Counted from the first letter of the stretch, positions 1-7,707 are shown. The stretch: DNA of 38,175 nt from JAYEJB01 sp034716415 (GCA_034716415.1 JAYEJB010000041.1:1-38175); one strand, 5' to 3'. A program made the numbers and translations. The notes: generated from the letters alone by a model not told the origin.

Positions 1-70
1 TCTCCACAGCGCTTCGCGCTTAGTGGAGCTATGGGGGGCACCCCCCATAGCTCCAGCTTCACTGGAGCGA
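1..70. repeat. Cluster of strong hairpins downstream of tRNA-His
   Basis: Three stem-loops are packed together. CTCCAC/GTGGAG pairs around a GCGC-rich centre (2-28). A 15-bp perfect stem begins TGGAGCTATGGGGGG (24-38) and pairs with 41-55 around a 2-base centre. CTCCAG/CTGGAG pairs at 51-67. The first two overlap, so they cannot all form at once. They lie on the 3' side of the minus-strand tRNA genes, but I see no U-run typical of an intrinsic terminator. They may be dispersed repeat copies. Confidence 0.6.
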
Positions 71-77
71 CGGGGGG

Positions 78-155
78 TGGGGTGGACGACCGGACTCGAA
101 CCGGCAACCTTCTGGACCACAACCAGATGCTCTAACCAATTGAGCTACGCCCACC
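78..155 (-). tRNA. tRNA-His (anticodon GTG)
   Basis: The minus strand folds into a complete cloverleaf. The acceptor stem is GTGGGCG/CGTCCAC, and the extra G at -1 (155) opposite C73 is the histidine identity pair. The D-arm reads TAGCTCAATTGGTTAGAGC, the anticodon loop TTGTGGT gives anticodon GTG, and the T-loop is GGTTCGAGTCC. The CCA end is encoded in the DNA (78-80). It lies downstream of tRNA-Arg on the same strand with a 187-bp spacer, so the two may share a transcript. Confidence 0.96.
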
Positions 156-342
156 ATGGTATTTTTTAAGACCCGTCTCGTAAAAATCTGGAATGACGGG
201 TCTCCACGACATGAGTCTTCCGTTATATGCCGAACGTTGGCCTGCCACGTTAGAAGTCTGCGACATGAAATCGCCAGAAAAACTAAGTGGCATGTCAGTT
301 CGCAGTATTCCACGAACGTTCGGTTTTAGAAAACTTCTAACG
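156..342. other. Structured spacer between two tRNA genes
   Basis: No convincing gene is present. The spacer holds AGACCCGTC/GACGGGTCT (hairpin near 172-203) and a long imperfect inverted repeat. CACGTTAGAAGT at about 249 pairs with ACTTCTAACGTG ending at 344, and CCGAACGTT at about 231 pairs with AACGTTCGG near 315. The right arm of the long repeat runs into the encoded CCA of tRNA-Arg, so a precursor transcript could fold its 3' trailer back onto the tRNA end. Confidence 0.5.
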
Positions 343-419
343 TGGTGTCCCCGGAAGGACTCGAACCTTCGACCTGCTGCTTAGAAGGCAGCCGCTCTAT
401 CCGGCTGAGCTACAGGGAC
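343..419 (-). tRNA. tRNA-Arg (anticodon TCT)
   Basis: The minus strand gives a complete cloverleaf. The acceptor stem GTCCCTG pairs with CGGGGAC (one G-U pair), the D-arm is TAGCTCAGCCGGATAGAGC, the anticodon stem is GCTGC/GCAGC with loop CTTCTAA (anticodon TCT), the T-loop is GGTTCGAGTCC, and the discriminator is A. The CCA end is encoded (343-345). It reads AGA and AGG arginine codons. Confidence 0.96.
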
Positions 420-506
420 ATGTTGTTTTTTGCATCGGACACCACGGCGAGATAATAGCAGTTTTTTGACCCGGAGTCAATGCAGGGAGAGTGCTGGCGG
501 TTTGTG

Positions 507-596
507 TGAAGTCAGAAAGTGAGAGAGTCAGAAAATCAGAGAAGATTAAAATAAATTCTTTCTTGCTCTCTAGCTTCCTCACTCTCTCACTTCCAA
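507..596. repeat. GA/CT hairpin repeat, copy 1
   Basis: A GA-rich arm (GTCAGAAAGTGAGAGAGTCA at about 511) is followed after ~20 bp by a CT-rich arm (CTCACTCTCTCACTTCC), so the two can pair loosely. The same design recurs at 3741, 8155/8585, 15264 and in partial form at 34234. This copy ends exactly at the stop codon of the recombinase gene on the minus strand. Confidence 0.7.
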
Positions 597-597
597 T

Positions 598-1557
598 CTA
601 TTTCTTCCGCGCCCTTCGCTTCCCGTGATACTCATCGTAGATCTCCCTCAATCTCTGGTCGGTGACGTGCGTATAGATCTGGGTCGTGGTAATCGACGAA
701 TGCCCGAGCATGGCCTGGACGCTCCTGATATCAGCGCCGTTCCGTAACAAGTCCGTCGCGAAAGTATGCCTGATCACATGCGGGGTGATGCGCTTGGTGA
801 TACCGGCTCGGCGCGCATACTTCTCGACGATGCGCTGGACGCTCCGTGGTGTCAACGCGCGCTCTGACTCGCGATCCTTCGCGGCCCGATCATGACTGAC
901 GAACATGTATTCCTCCATGTCACCGCGCTTAGCCAGATACTCCTTCAGCCAATAGCGCGCTTGATTCGATAAGAACACCACCCGCGGTTTGTCGCCCTTG
1001 CCGCGCACCGTGAACTCCTCGCGTTTCAGATTGATCATCTCCTTGGTGAGACTCGCTAGCTCAGATACACGCAACCCGGTCGAGAACAAAGTCTCTAATA
1101 TAGCCTTATCCCGCAGCCGTATCAACGGCAAAGAGCTCTCCGCCAACTTATGTCCGCCGGCCGCCATCATCGGCGCCTCCAACAGCCGATCCAGTTCATG
1201 CGCTTCCAAAAACCCGACCGATCTCTGCGGCATCTTAGCGAGCTCGATCTTCTCCGGCGCTAAAGTCTTGATGTCCCGCTTGGCCAGATACTTCAGGAAA
1301 GACCGCAACGCGATCAGATGATAATTCTGCGTATTCTTCTTGAGCGACTTCCCCCGCCCGTCCTTCAGCCGGTTCAGCCAGACACGATACTTCCGCACCA
1401 TATCGAGCGTCACCTTCTCCGGCGGCACGCCCTTGGCCCAATCGAAGAACCGACGCAGATAAAAATCATAGTTCCGCACGGTCTTTTCCGAACGGTTACG
1501 CTCGACCTCCAGATAAGTCAGGAAGTCCGTAATCAATTTGTCTGACTTTGTACTCAT
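598..1557 (-). CDS. xer: Tyrosine recombinase, XerC/XerD family
   Basis: This 319-residue protein has the two-part layout of Xer recombinases, which resolve chromosome dimers at dif next to the division septum. An N-terminal SAM-like core-binding domain (about 1-95, with EKTVRNYDFYLRRFFDW) precedes the catalytic domain. The catalytic residues are visible: Arg in TGLRVSEL, Lys in RGKGDKPR, His and Arg in HVIRHTFATDLL, His in MLGHSS, and the nucleophilic Tyr in TTQIYTHV. The length matches the family (about 300). CPR genomes commonly carry one Xer, so this is probably the housekeeping enzyme. A nearby tRNA pair could suggest an integrase, but no phage or element genes accompany it. The start is the first ATG, without a clear ribosome binding site. 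Confidence 0.93.
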   Translation of the reverse strand: MSTKSDKLITDFLTYLEVERNRSEKTVRNYDFYLRRFFDWAKGVPPEKVTLDMVRKYRVWLNRLKDGRGKSLKKNTQNYHLIALRSFLKYLAKRDIKTLAPEKIELAKMPQRSVGFLEAHELDRLLEAPMMAAGGHKLAESSLPLIRLRDKAILETLFSTGLRVSELASLTKEMINLKREEFTVRGKGDKPRVVFLSNQARYWLKEYLAKRGDMEEYMFVSHDRAAKDRESERALTPRSVQRIVEKYARRAGITKRITPHVIRHTFATDLLRNGADIRSVQAMLGHSSITTTQIYTHVTDQRLREIYDEYHGKRRARKK

Positions 1558-1597
1558 ACGCTCACATTATACGACACAACTTGCCATACAAGAAACA

Positions 1598-2026
1598 TCA
1601 TTCATTGTCACCGACCAATCGCCGCCGCACGAAACCTTCCACGGACCTAATAACCTCATCTTTTACCTCTGCTGGACTCGCGGCCACCCATTTTGCGAAT
1701 CGATACAACTCTTCCTTATCCGCCTTGACCCATTTACCGTTCAAATCGAGAAACACCAACAGGGTCGTCACTGCAATACGCTTATTGCCGTTCTGAAATG
1801 GATGATTCTTGATCATGAAATAGAAAAGCGCCCCCGCTTTCCCCGACAACCCTTTGTATAGGTCCTGTTTAGCGTATCTCTGAAAAGGTGTCATAACACA
1901 ACTCTCCAGCACATTCGGGAAACGGGTCTCGAATTCCGGTATCGGTTCACTCCACCCCATGGTCTTCATCGCCAAGACATGCGCGACATACCTGACATGT
2001 TCAACTGTCACCTTGCGAACAGCCAT
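1598..2026 (-). CDS. doc: Doc-type (Fic fold) toxin of a toxin-antitoxin pair
   Basis: The 142-residue protein carries the Fic-fold active-site motif as HPFQNGNKR (about residues 75-83). Classical AMP-transferring Fic proteins have GNGR. The GNKR form, with Lys in place of the second Gly, is that of Doc (death on curing), which in phage P1 phosphorylates EF-Tu and stops translation. The catalytic His75, the acidic/amide position and Arg83 are intact, so it is probably active. The gene starts one base after the stop of the upstream antitoxin gene, as expected for a translationally coupled pair that makes antitoxin first. The substrate here is inferred from the family, not shown. Confidence 0.9.
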   Translation of the reverse strand: MAVRKVTVEHVRYVAHVLAMKTMGWSEPIPEFETRFPNVLESCVMTPFQRYAKQDLYKGLSGKAGALFYFMIKNHPFQNGNKRIAVTTLLVFLDLNGKWVKADKEELYRFAKWVAASPAEVKDEVIRSVEGFVRRRLVGDNE

Positions 2027-2027
2027 A

Positions 2028-2282
2028 TCATTCCCGACTAAGCTTTTTCAATGTTTCGCCATACTCCTTGACCACGCGCCCTACTGAAGTCTCGATTTCC
2101 TCCTTCAGCTTGTCTGATAAGATCTCCGGAATCAGATGCTCCACGTCTTCATGTTTAATAACGTAATTTCGACCGACTTTTTCCGCTTTTATCGTGCCGT
2201 TCTTGATTTTTTTGAAGACGGCAATTCTACTGATACCTAGAATTTTCGCCAATTCGAGCACTGAATAGCTCATTTTAGGCAT
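2028..2282 (-). CDS. Helix-turn-helix antitoxin paired with Doc
   Basis: An 84-residue protein. Residues 4-55 form a MerR/excisionase-like winged helix (YSVLELAKILGISRIAVFKK followed by a VGRNYVIKHEDVEHLI wing). The C-terminal helix (VKEYGETLKKLSRE) is of the kind that Phd-type antitoxins use to block the Doc active site. It probably binds the toxin and represses its own promoter. Four GTTAAC sites lie immediately upstream (2291-2344). The start may be the ATG at 2282 or the one nine bases downstream. Neither has a Shine-Dalgarno sequence. The domain assignment is firm, and the antitoxin role rests on the 1-bp spacing to the toxin gene. Confidence 0.87.
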   Translation of the reverse strand: MPKMSYSVLELAKILGISRIAVFKKIKNGTIKAEKVGRNYVIKHEDVEHLIPEILSDKLKEEIETSVGRVVKEYGETLKKLSRE

Positions 2283-2287
2283 AAATC

Positions 2288-2346
2288 TATGTTAACTTTA
2301 TATATTAAGGTTAACATATGTTAACCTTATCGTCAATGGTTAACAT
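2288..2346. promoter_or_regulatory. Symmetric operator of the toxin-antitoxin operon
   Basis: Four GTTAAC hexamers lie at 2291, 2310, 2320 and 2339, so the spacings are 19, 10 and 19 bp, symmetric about 2317.5. The inner pair forms a perfect 22-bp palindrome (2307-2328, half-site AAGGTTAACAT). The outer pair is flanked by ATGTTAACTTT and ATGGTTAACAT. It sits directly upstream of the antitoxin start, where autoregulators of such modules bind. Confidence 0.8.
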
Positions 2347-2377
2347 AATCGCCCACAGGAACTTGCCAAAACCTATA

Positions 2378-2383
2378 TATAAT
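2378..2383 (+). promoter_or_regulatory. Probable -10 box of rpsO
   Basis: TATAAT is a perfect -10 hexamer 79 bp before the rpsO start. No good -35 box lies at the right distance. The leader that follows (about 2390-2461) can pair GGCC near 2416 with GGCC near 2450, which leaves room for S15 autoregulation. That last point is inference. Confidence 0.55.
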
Positions 2384-2461
2384 GATAGCGTTGTTGCGTA
2401 ACACATACGGCTGTTTGGCCCAATTAAGGCTGGCTAGGCAGTACGTTAAGGCCACAAGGCT

Positions 2462-2731
2462 ATGTTGGACAAGAAAAAGAAAGATCGTATTATCGCTAAG
2501 CACCGGACCCACGACACGGACACCGGTTCTCCGCAGGTGCAGATAGCCCTGCTGACGGCGGAAATGAAGGAACTTTCAGAACATTTACTCGACCACAAGA
2601 AGGACTTCTCGTCCCGCAAGGGTCTGCTGAGAAAGGTCAGTGAGAGGCGCCGCCTCCTCAAATACCTGAAACGTGAAGACGCCAAAGCGCACGAGGAGCT
2701 CGTGGGAGCACTTAAACTCAAAAAGAAATAG
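2462..2731 (+). CDS. rpsO: 30S ribosomal protein S15 (uS15)
   Basis: An 89-residue protein, the usual length for S15. It binds 16S rRNA helices H20-H22 early in small-subunit assembly. The family signature is clear: HRTHDTDTGSPQVQIALLT near residues 14-32, then LTAEMKELSEHLLDHKKDFSSRKGLL and a basic RRRLLKYLKRED segment. The ATG follows an AAGG stretch. The gene is separated from pnp by the NYN gene, whereas many bacteria have rpsO-pnp adjacent. An intrinsic terminator follows 10 bp after the stop. Confidence 0.98.
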   Translation: MLDKKKKDRIIAKHRTHDTDTGSPQVQIALLTAEMKELSEHLLDHKKDFSSRKGLLRKVSERRRLLKYLKREDAKAHEELVGALKLKKK

Positions 2732-2740
2732 TCCAGCGAG

Positions 2741-2762
2741 CGCCGGCCTGTCCGGCGTTTTC
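2741..2762 (+). terminator. Intrinsic terminator after rpsO
   Basis: CGCCGG (2741-2746) and CCGGCG (2752-2757) form a stem around CCTGT, followed by TTTT and a second T-run near 2766. Confidence 0.8.
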
Positions 2763-2771
2763 GCCTTTTTA

Positions 2772-2943
2772 TCCACCTCCGTAGAATAATCACGGGCTAC
2801 AGCCCGTGAAAATGAGAGGTGGACCCCCCGAAGCCTTGGCGAAGGGGGGTAAGCTACGGTGGATGATATCGGTTCAGATATCTAATACCTTGGATTCAAT
2901 CCAAGGATTCACCATCGAGGTTCCCGACTTTTATGAGGAACCT
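2772..2943. repeat. Array of five hairpins with a CCGAAGCC..GCGAAGG repeat
   Basis: Between rpsO and the NYN gene five stem-loops stand in a row: CACGGGCT/AGCCCGTG (2791-2808), CCCCCCGAAGCC/GGCGAAGGGGGG (2824-2849), GATATC/GATATC (2865-2882), CCTTGGAT/ATCCAAGG (2888-2906) and AGGTTCC/GGAACCT (2918-2943). TCCACCTCCGTAG at 2772 and CTACGGTGGA at 2854 bracket the first two. A related composite lies at 23860-23995. Confidence 0.75.
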
Positions 2944-2978
2944 GAGTCCTATTTGACGAGACAATTAATCATTTTCAT

Positions 2979-3731
2979 ATGGCTATGGACACCAATCCAG
3001 GCATCAAACATAAGAATCAGCGCGTCGGTGTGTTTATCGACGTGCAAAACATGTACTATTCAGCCAAGGCGCTGTACGGCCGCAAGGTCAATTTCGGAGA
3101 GATTCTGAACGCCGCGGTCGCGGACCGTCAGCTCATCCGAGCGCTCGCCTATGTCGTACGCGCGACCGGCGAAGAAGATCCTTTCTTCGAAGCGCTGAAT
3201 CAGCGCGGTATCGAGACCAAAGAGCGTGAACTGCAGGAATTCCACGGCGGCGCGAAGAAGGCTGACTGGGACGTCGGTATCACTGTCGACGCCATCCGTA
3301 TCGGAGAAGTGCTCGACGCAGTGGTGATCGTCTCGGGCGACGGCGATTTCGTCGAACTGCTCGAATACCTGAAGCACCACGGTAAGCAGGTCGAGGTCGT
3401 CGCGTTCAAACAATCGGCTTCAGCGAGACTGATTGAAGCGGCAGACAATTTCGTCGACCTATCTGCTGACACGGACAGGTTCACCATCAGGGGGTCGATG
3501 CGCGGCACCGGTCGCAAGACCACCAAGACCACGAAGAAGGAACCCGCATCGAAGACTCCAGACGGAGCCGAAAAGAAGAAAGAACCCGCGAAAAAACTCA
3601 AGATACCGAAGATTCCGAGCAGAGCCGGAACAAAAGACGGGTCCGTAAAATCTGAAGAGAGTAGCGGTGACAGTTTCTGGATCAAGCCGGTGAAACGGAC
3701 ACAGCACAGGTCTCCTAAAACGAAGAAATGA
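2979..3731 (+). CDS. NYN-domain (LabA/DUF88-like) putative RNase with basic tail
   Basis: A 250-residue protein. Residues 15-165 form a PIN-like NYN domain. The acidic residues that would bind metal are in VGVFIDVQNMYY, KADWDVGITVDA and VIVSGDGDFVELLEYL, spaced as in LabA/DUF88 proteins, which are thought to be nucleases acting on RNA. The C-terminal ~80 residues are Lys/Arg/Pro-rich, low complexity and probably RNA-binding or disordered. The position between rpsO and pnp fits a role in RNA metabolism, but the target is unknown. The chosen ATG has no Shine-Dalgarno sequence. A second ATG follows two codons later. Confidence 0.85.
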   Translation: MAMDTNPGIKHKNQRVGVFIDVQNMYYSAKALYGRKVNFGEILNAAVADRQLIRALAYVVRATGEEDPFFEALNQRGIETKERELQEFHGGAKKADWDVGITVDAIRIGEVLDAVVIVSGDGDFVELLEYLKHHGKQVEVVAFKQSASARLIEAADNFVDLSADTDRFTIRGSMRGTGRKTTKTTKKEPASKTPDGAEKKKEPAKKLKIPKIPSRAGTKDGSVKSEESSGDSFWIKPVKRTQHRSPKTKK

Positions 3732-3740
3732 TGAATTTAA

Positions 3741-3810
3741 AGTAAGAAAGTGAGAAAGAACTTTTGTAACAATACTCTCTTACTCTCTATCTTTCTCACT
3801 CTCTCACTTC
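3741..3810. repeat. GA/CT hairpin repeat, copy 2
   Basis: A GA-rich arm (AGTAAGAAAGTGAGAAAGAAC) is followed by a CT-rich arm (CTTTCTCACTCTCTCACTTC). It lies directly after the NYN gene stop and before the pnp leader. It belongs to the same family as copies at 507, 8155/8585 and 15264. Confidence 0.75.
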
Positions 3811-3883
3811 ACAATCATTTCCCCTGCCTCGCGTCATCGTCAAACTACGATGATGTGCGATAGGAGAAATTAACTCCTTAACA

Positions 3884-3972
3884 TTGCCGCGCGAAGGTTC
3901 GCCGGAAGACATGTAGACCTAAAGGGTATTGTCCCGGGTCTGAAGTTTTCCAACGATCCGAGACTGCGGCAA
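3884..3972 (+). promoter_or_regulatory. Multibranched structured leader of pnp
   Basis: TTGCCGC (3884-3890) pairs with GCGGCAA (3966-3972), closing a domain that ends 9 bases before the pnp ATG. Inside are GCGAA/TTCGC (3891-3902) and GGAA (3904) with TTCC (3948). The latter encloses AGACC (3915-3919) with GGTCT (3937-3941) and an inner GGG/CCC. No Shine-Dalgarno sequence lies between the domain and the ATG. Autoregulation by PNPase, as in other bacteria, is one possibility. Confidence 0.5.
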
Positions 3973-3981
3973 CGAATACGT

Positions 3982-6234
3982 ATGGAAATACGCAGTTTCG
4001 AGACGCAGTGGGGTGGCAAGACCCTCACTATCGAAACAGGCAAGTTGGCCAATCAGGCCAATGCTGCGTGCACCGTTCGCTACGGCGATTCGGTGATTCT
4101 CGCTACGGCTACCCTCTCGGAGAAGCCGCGCGAAGGTATTAACTTCTTTCCGCTCTCGGTCGAGTACGAAGAGAAGCTCTACGCCGCCGGTAAGATCAAA
4201 GGTTCGCGCTTCATCAAGCGCGAAGGTCGTCCGACCGACGACGCGGTCATGACAGGCCGCATGATCGACCGGGTCATCCGCCCGATGTTCCCGGACGGAG
4301 TCAAAAACGAAGTACAGGTCGTGATTGAATGTCTCGCGGCCGACTTGGAGAACGATACCGACATCCTGGGCATGATCGGCGCTTCTTGCGCGCTCGCCAT
4401 GAGCGATATCCCATGGGAAGGGCCGATCGCCGGAATCCGTATCGGACGCATCGGCGGAGAATGGGTCATCAACCCCACTTTTGAGGCTAAAACCAAGAGC
4501 GACCTCGACTGTGTCGTGGCCGGTTACCCGGACCGCGTGCTGATGCTCGAATGCGCCGGCAAGGAAACCTCGGAAGCGGATATGGATGAAGCGATCCAGT
4601 TCGGCCAGAAGCACCTGAAGGAGGTCCTCGACCTCATCAACCAAGTCGTCGAGGCGGTCGGCATGAAGAAGGTCAACCCGAACACCCTGATGGGCTTCGA
4701 TGAGGGTAAGGAAGACGAGCAGTACGCCAAGCGCATGGAATTCATCGCCAAGGCCGAGTCGTTCCTGAACGAAAACCTCAAGGAAGTGCTGTTCAACGCA
4801 CCCAAGGCCACGAAAGCCGAGCGCCGTGAGACGCTAGGTGAGGTCAAGAAGAAGCTCAAGAAGCATCTCGAAGAGCAGGGCGCCGAGGAAGGAGACATCA
4901 AGGCGGTGATGAGTAAGTCCGGTAAGATGATCGACGCGGTGGTCTCCATGGCGATCATCGAGCGCGATCAGCGCGTCGACGACCGGTCGCTCACTGACAT
5001 CCGCCCGCTCATCAACGAAGTCGGACTCCTGCCGCGCGTACACGGCACCGGTCTGTTCTCGCGCGGTGAGACGCAGGTGCTCTCTATCGTGACGCTGGGC
5101 AGTCCTGGTGATTCGCAGATAATAGACGGCATGGATAACGACTACAAGAAGTACTACATGCACCACTACAACTTCCCGCCGTTCTCGGTCGGCGAGACGG
5201 GCCGTATCGGCGGAGCCAGTCGCCGCGACATCGGACACGGCGGTCTCGCGGAGCGCGCGCTCGAGCCGGTCCTGCCGGACAGGGAAGACTTCCCGTACAC
5301 CATCCGCGTAGTTTCCGAGGTGTTCTCATCGAACGGCTCGAGCTCACAGGCTTCGGCCTGCGGTTCGACGCTGGCGCTGATGGACGCGGGCGTACCGATC
5401 AAGAGGCCGGTCGCCGGCATCGCCATGGGTCTTGCCTCGGCCGAAGACGGTCGCTACAAGATTCTGACCGACCTGCAGGACCTCGAGGACGGTAATGGAG
5501 GTATGGACTTCAAGGTGGCCGGTACCCGCGAAGGCATCACCACGATCCAACTCGACACCAAGACCAAGGGTCTGTCGAAGGAGATCGTCACGGAGACGCT
5601 CGTTCAGGCCAAAGACGCTCGCATCCGCATGATTGACGCGATTGAAGCCTGTATTCCTGAACCACGCGCCGAACTGTCGCCGCACGCGCCGCGCATCGAG
5701 ACTTTCTCGATCGACCCGGAACGCATCCGCGACGTCATCGGTCCTGGCGGCAAGATCATCAACGAGATCATCGACGAGACCGGCGTCAGCATCGACATCG
5801 AAAACGACGGTCAGGTGACCATCTGTTCCTCGAACGGCGAGGCGATGAAGCGCGCCATGGACTGGGTCAAGGACCTGACCAGGGAAATCGAGGCCGGTGA
5901 GATGTTCGAGAACGGCAAAGTCGTCCGTCTGATGGATTTCGGCGCGTTCGTCGAGCTCGTGCCCGGACAGGACGGCATGGTCCACATCTCCGAACTCGCA
6001 CCGTGGCACGTCAATAAGGTCAATGATATCGTCAAGATCGGCGACGTGATTCCGGTCATCGTCTCTGAAATCGACGACATGGGCCGCATCAACCTGTCGC
6101 ACAAGAAGGCCATGCAGAAGCTCGGCCGCGAACAGAAGATGCCGGAAGGCTACGACCAGCGCGCGCCGAGAGGGAACGGACCTCCGCGTGGAGGCGGTAG
6201 GCCGGGCGGCGACCGCGGTCCTAGGAGACCCTAA
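3982..6234 (+). CDS. pnp: Polyribonucleotide nucleotidyltransferase (PNPase)
   Basis: A 750-residue phosphorolytic 3'-5' exoribonuclease that degrades RNA to nucleoside diphosphates and forms the trimeric core of RNA-decay complexes. All domains are present. The first RNase PH domain is at about 10-140 (KLANQANAACTVRYGDSVILATAT, FIKREGRPTD), followed by an all-alpha linker. The second RNase PH domain is at about 310-530 (GTGLFSRGETQVLSIVTLG, FPPFSVGETGRIGG). A KH domain with VIGPGGKIINEI is near 590, and an S1 domain is at about 630-700 (GKVVRLMDFGAFVEL, DGMVHISEL). The tail is Gly/Arg/Pro-rich. The start fits the family N-terminus and follows a foldable leader. The next gene begins 9 bp after the stop. 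Confidence 0.98.
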   Translation: MEIRSFETQWGGKTLTIETGKLANQANAACTVRYGDSVILATATLSEKPREGINFFPLSVEYEEKLYAAGKIKGSRFIKREGRPTDDAVMTGRMIDRVIRPMFPDGVKNEVQVVIECLAADLENDTDILGMIGASCALAMSDIPWEGPIAGIRIGRIGGEWVINPTFEAKTKSDLDCVVAGYPDRVLMLECAGKETSEADMDEAIQFGQKHLKEVLDLINQVVEAVGMKKVNPNTLMGFDEGKEDEQYAKRMEFIAKAESFLNENLKEVLFNAPKATKAERRETLGEVKKKLKKHLEEQGAEEGDIKAVMSKSGKMIDAVVSMAIIERDQRVDDRSLTDIRPLINEVGLLPRVHGTGLFSRGETQVLSIVTLGSPGDSQIIDGMDNDYKKYYMHHYNFPPFSVGETGRIGGASRRDIGHGGLAERALEPVLPDREDFPYTIRVVSEVFSSNGSSSQASACGSTLALMDAGVPIKRPVAGIAMGLASAEDGRYKILTDLQDLEDGNGGMDFKVAGTREGITTIQLDTKTKGLSKEIVTETLVQAKDARIRMIDAIEACIPEPRAELSPHAPRIETFSIDPERIRDVIGPGGKIINEIIDETGVSIDIENDGQVTICSSNGEAMKRAMDWVKDLTREIEAGEMFENGKVVRLMDFGAFVELVPGQDGMVHISELAPWHVNKVNDIVKIGDVIPVIVSEIDDMGRINLSHKKAMQKLGREQKMPEGYDQRAPRGNGPPRGGGRPGGDRGPRRP

Positions 6235-6243
6235 AAAAGCTGA

Positions 6244-7632
6244 ATGAACCCGAACGGGAACAATAGCCCCAGAGAAAAACAGGGCGGCGGACGTAAAGCC
6301 GCCGCCCTATTCTGTCTTGCCGCCATATTTGCGATAGTGCTCGCTTTTGGCCTTATTTATCTGTCACTCGGTAACCGCGACCGGATTATCCGGTTCGTGC
6401 CGTCGGATGCCGTGCTCTACGTCCACGCCCAAGGTAACGAAGCCATCACGCGCGTCAGGGCGTTCACCCCGCTCATTCCCGCCTTGAGCGCGAATGAGAT
6501 CGGATTATTTGTCCTGGAGATCGACGGCCATAAAATTTGGAACACGGCACTGATGTGGAATCATCTCACTCCCCCGTCGGATAATGAGATCAACGCACTG
6601 AAGAACGCGGGTGCCATCCAGATAGAGCCGACCTTCTATATATTACGTGCTGACGAAGGCCCGATTATCATGTCGGAAGGCAGGAACGGTAGCCTGGCGG
6701 AGAGAAGAGATGTCGCGCGGGCACTCGCGACCATGCGTAGCATCTCGCGGACACAGGCTTATATCGACACTGACGCTTTCCTCAAGAGCGCTCTGGATTC
6801 GGAAATATTCCCAATCGATCTCGGCTGTTCCGTGTTTGCCCTTACGAAGGGTCATGACGCGCCATCGGTCCTGATGACGAGCGTGGCTGAAGCGGAAAGA
6901 TACGCGCCGCTCTTGGGTTTCCGTCTGCCTGACGCGAGGGACGGCCATCTGATTCCAGCCCTGATCAGGTCAAACCGGGGAGGCACATCGATATCTCTGA
7001 CAACGGCCGAAACCGGCCTGAATCCGACCGCTCTGCTCTTATATAAGATAGAAGAGCTGCGGCGGGAAGCCGGAACACCCGATGGTCCGGCGCTCGATCA
7101 GGCGCGCTCTGAAATCACGGCTGATTTCTCTGGACCCATATCCATCCTGGTCCGACCGAACGCGGAGCATGAGGACACCGTCGCCTTTGCGGCCTTACTG
7201 CCCGACGCAACTCCGGAGAAGCTCAGGGCTCATATCGCACGGTATTTAAGCGCGGCCCTGCCCAGAAGGGATGAGCTAAAGCTCCCTGACGGCCGTATGG
7301 TCAATGAGTTCATCGTCGAGCCCGGTCTCTATGATTATGAGAACGGGGAACTGCCCGGAAACGGATTCGATGATACCGCCTGGCAAGGCTATCCCATCAA
7401 CAGGCATGATGCCGGCACACTGATCGCGAGCGACAAGGAAACGCTCGATAGCCTCGTCGTCTCATCGTCGGACATGGGTTGTATCACTGGAGGGTGGCCG
7501 ACTTTAGTGATATCCGAGCTTGACGGATTCATCTCCGATAATGACGTTTTGAGTCAGGTTTTAGATTTAATCCACCTTAAAGACATAGTTATCCAGAAAA
7601 TTGGGGATAACATCGTCTATTTCTGTGGATAA
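6244..7632 (+). CDS. Membrane-anchored protein of unknown function
   Basis: A 462-residue protein with a basic, Gly-rich N-terminus and one transmembrane helix (about residues 18-43, AALFCLAAIFAIVLAFGLIYL). The rest should lie outside the membrane. The passage RFVPSDAVLYVHAQG after the helix resembles the opening of DUF3352-type proteins, but this is weak evidence. I see no catalytic motif. It probably shares a transcript with pnp (9-bp gap). The last codons and stop (TGTGGATAA, 7624-7632) coincide with a perfect DnaA box on the other strand. The function is unknown. Confidence 0.8.
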   Translation: MNPNGNNSPREKQGGGRKAAALFCLAAIFAIVLAFGLIYLSLGNRDRIIRFVPSDAVLYVHAQGNEAITRVRAFTPLIPALSANEIGLFVLEIDGHKIWNTALMWNHLTPPSDNEINALKNAGAIQIEPTFYILRADEGPIIMSEGRNGSLAERRDVARALATMRSISRTQAYIDTDAFLKSALDSEIFPIDLGCSVFALTKGHDAPSVLMTSVAEAERYAPLLGFRLPDARDGHLIPALIRSNRGGTSISLTTAETGLNPTALLLYKIEELRREAGTPDGPALDQARSEITADFSGPISILVRPNAEHEDTVAFAALLPDATPEKLRAHIARYLSAALPRRDELKLPDGRMVNEFIVEPGLYDYENGELPGNGFDDTAWQGYPINRHDAGTLIASDKETLDSLVVSSSDMGCITGGWPTLVISELDGFISDNDVLSQVLDLIHLKDIVIQKIGDNIVYFCG

Positions 7633-7693
7633 TAGTGCGTATATGTGGACAACCACGATTTGAGGCAAAGAGGGAACAAAAAAGTTATTCACA
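7589..7693. other. Cluster of DnaA-box-like 9-mers
   Basis: Five sites match TTATCCACA with at most one difference: TTATCCAGA (7589-7597, plus), TTATCCCCA (7602-7610, minus), TTATCCACA exact (7624-7632, minus), TTGTCCACA (7644-7652, minus) and TTATTCACA (7685-7693, plus). An A/T-rich stretch follows (7695-7760). This cluster is denser than anything I see beside dnaA. Confidence 0.6.
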
Positions 7694-7707
7694 TAGGTCA
7701 AAAAATA

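Noticed and set aside
59..313. 84-residue minus-strand frame (59-313)
   Set aside because: It runs through tRNA-His and the structured spacer. The residues simply translate tRNA sequence.
598..1557. Integrase of a tRNA-inserted genomic island
   Set aside because: The tRNA pair is near, but both tRNA genes are complete, I see no duplicated tRNA end, and the neighbours are housekeeping genes plus a small toxin-antitoxin pair.
3060..3413. Long minus-strand frames opposite NYN, pnp, hppA and polA
   Set aside because: They mirror codon bias of well-supported plus-strand genes and have no start signals or family patterns.
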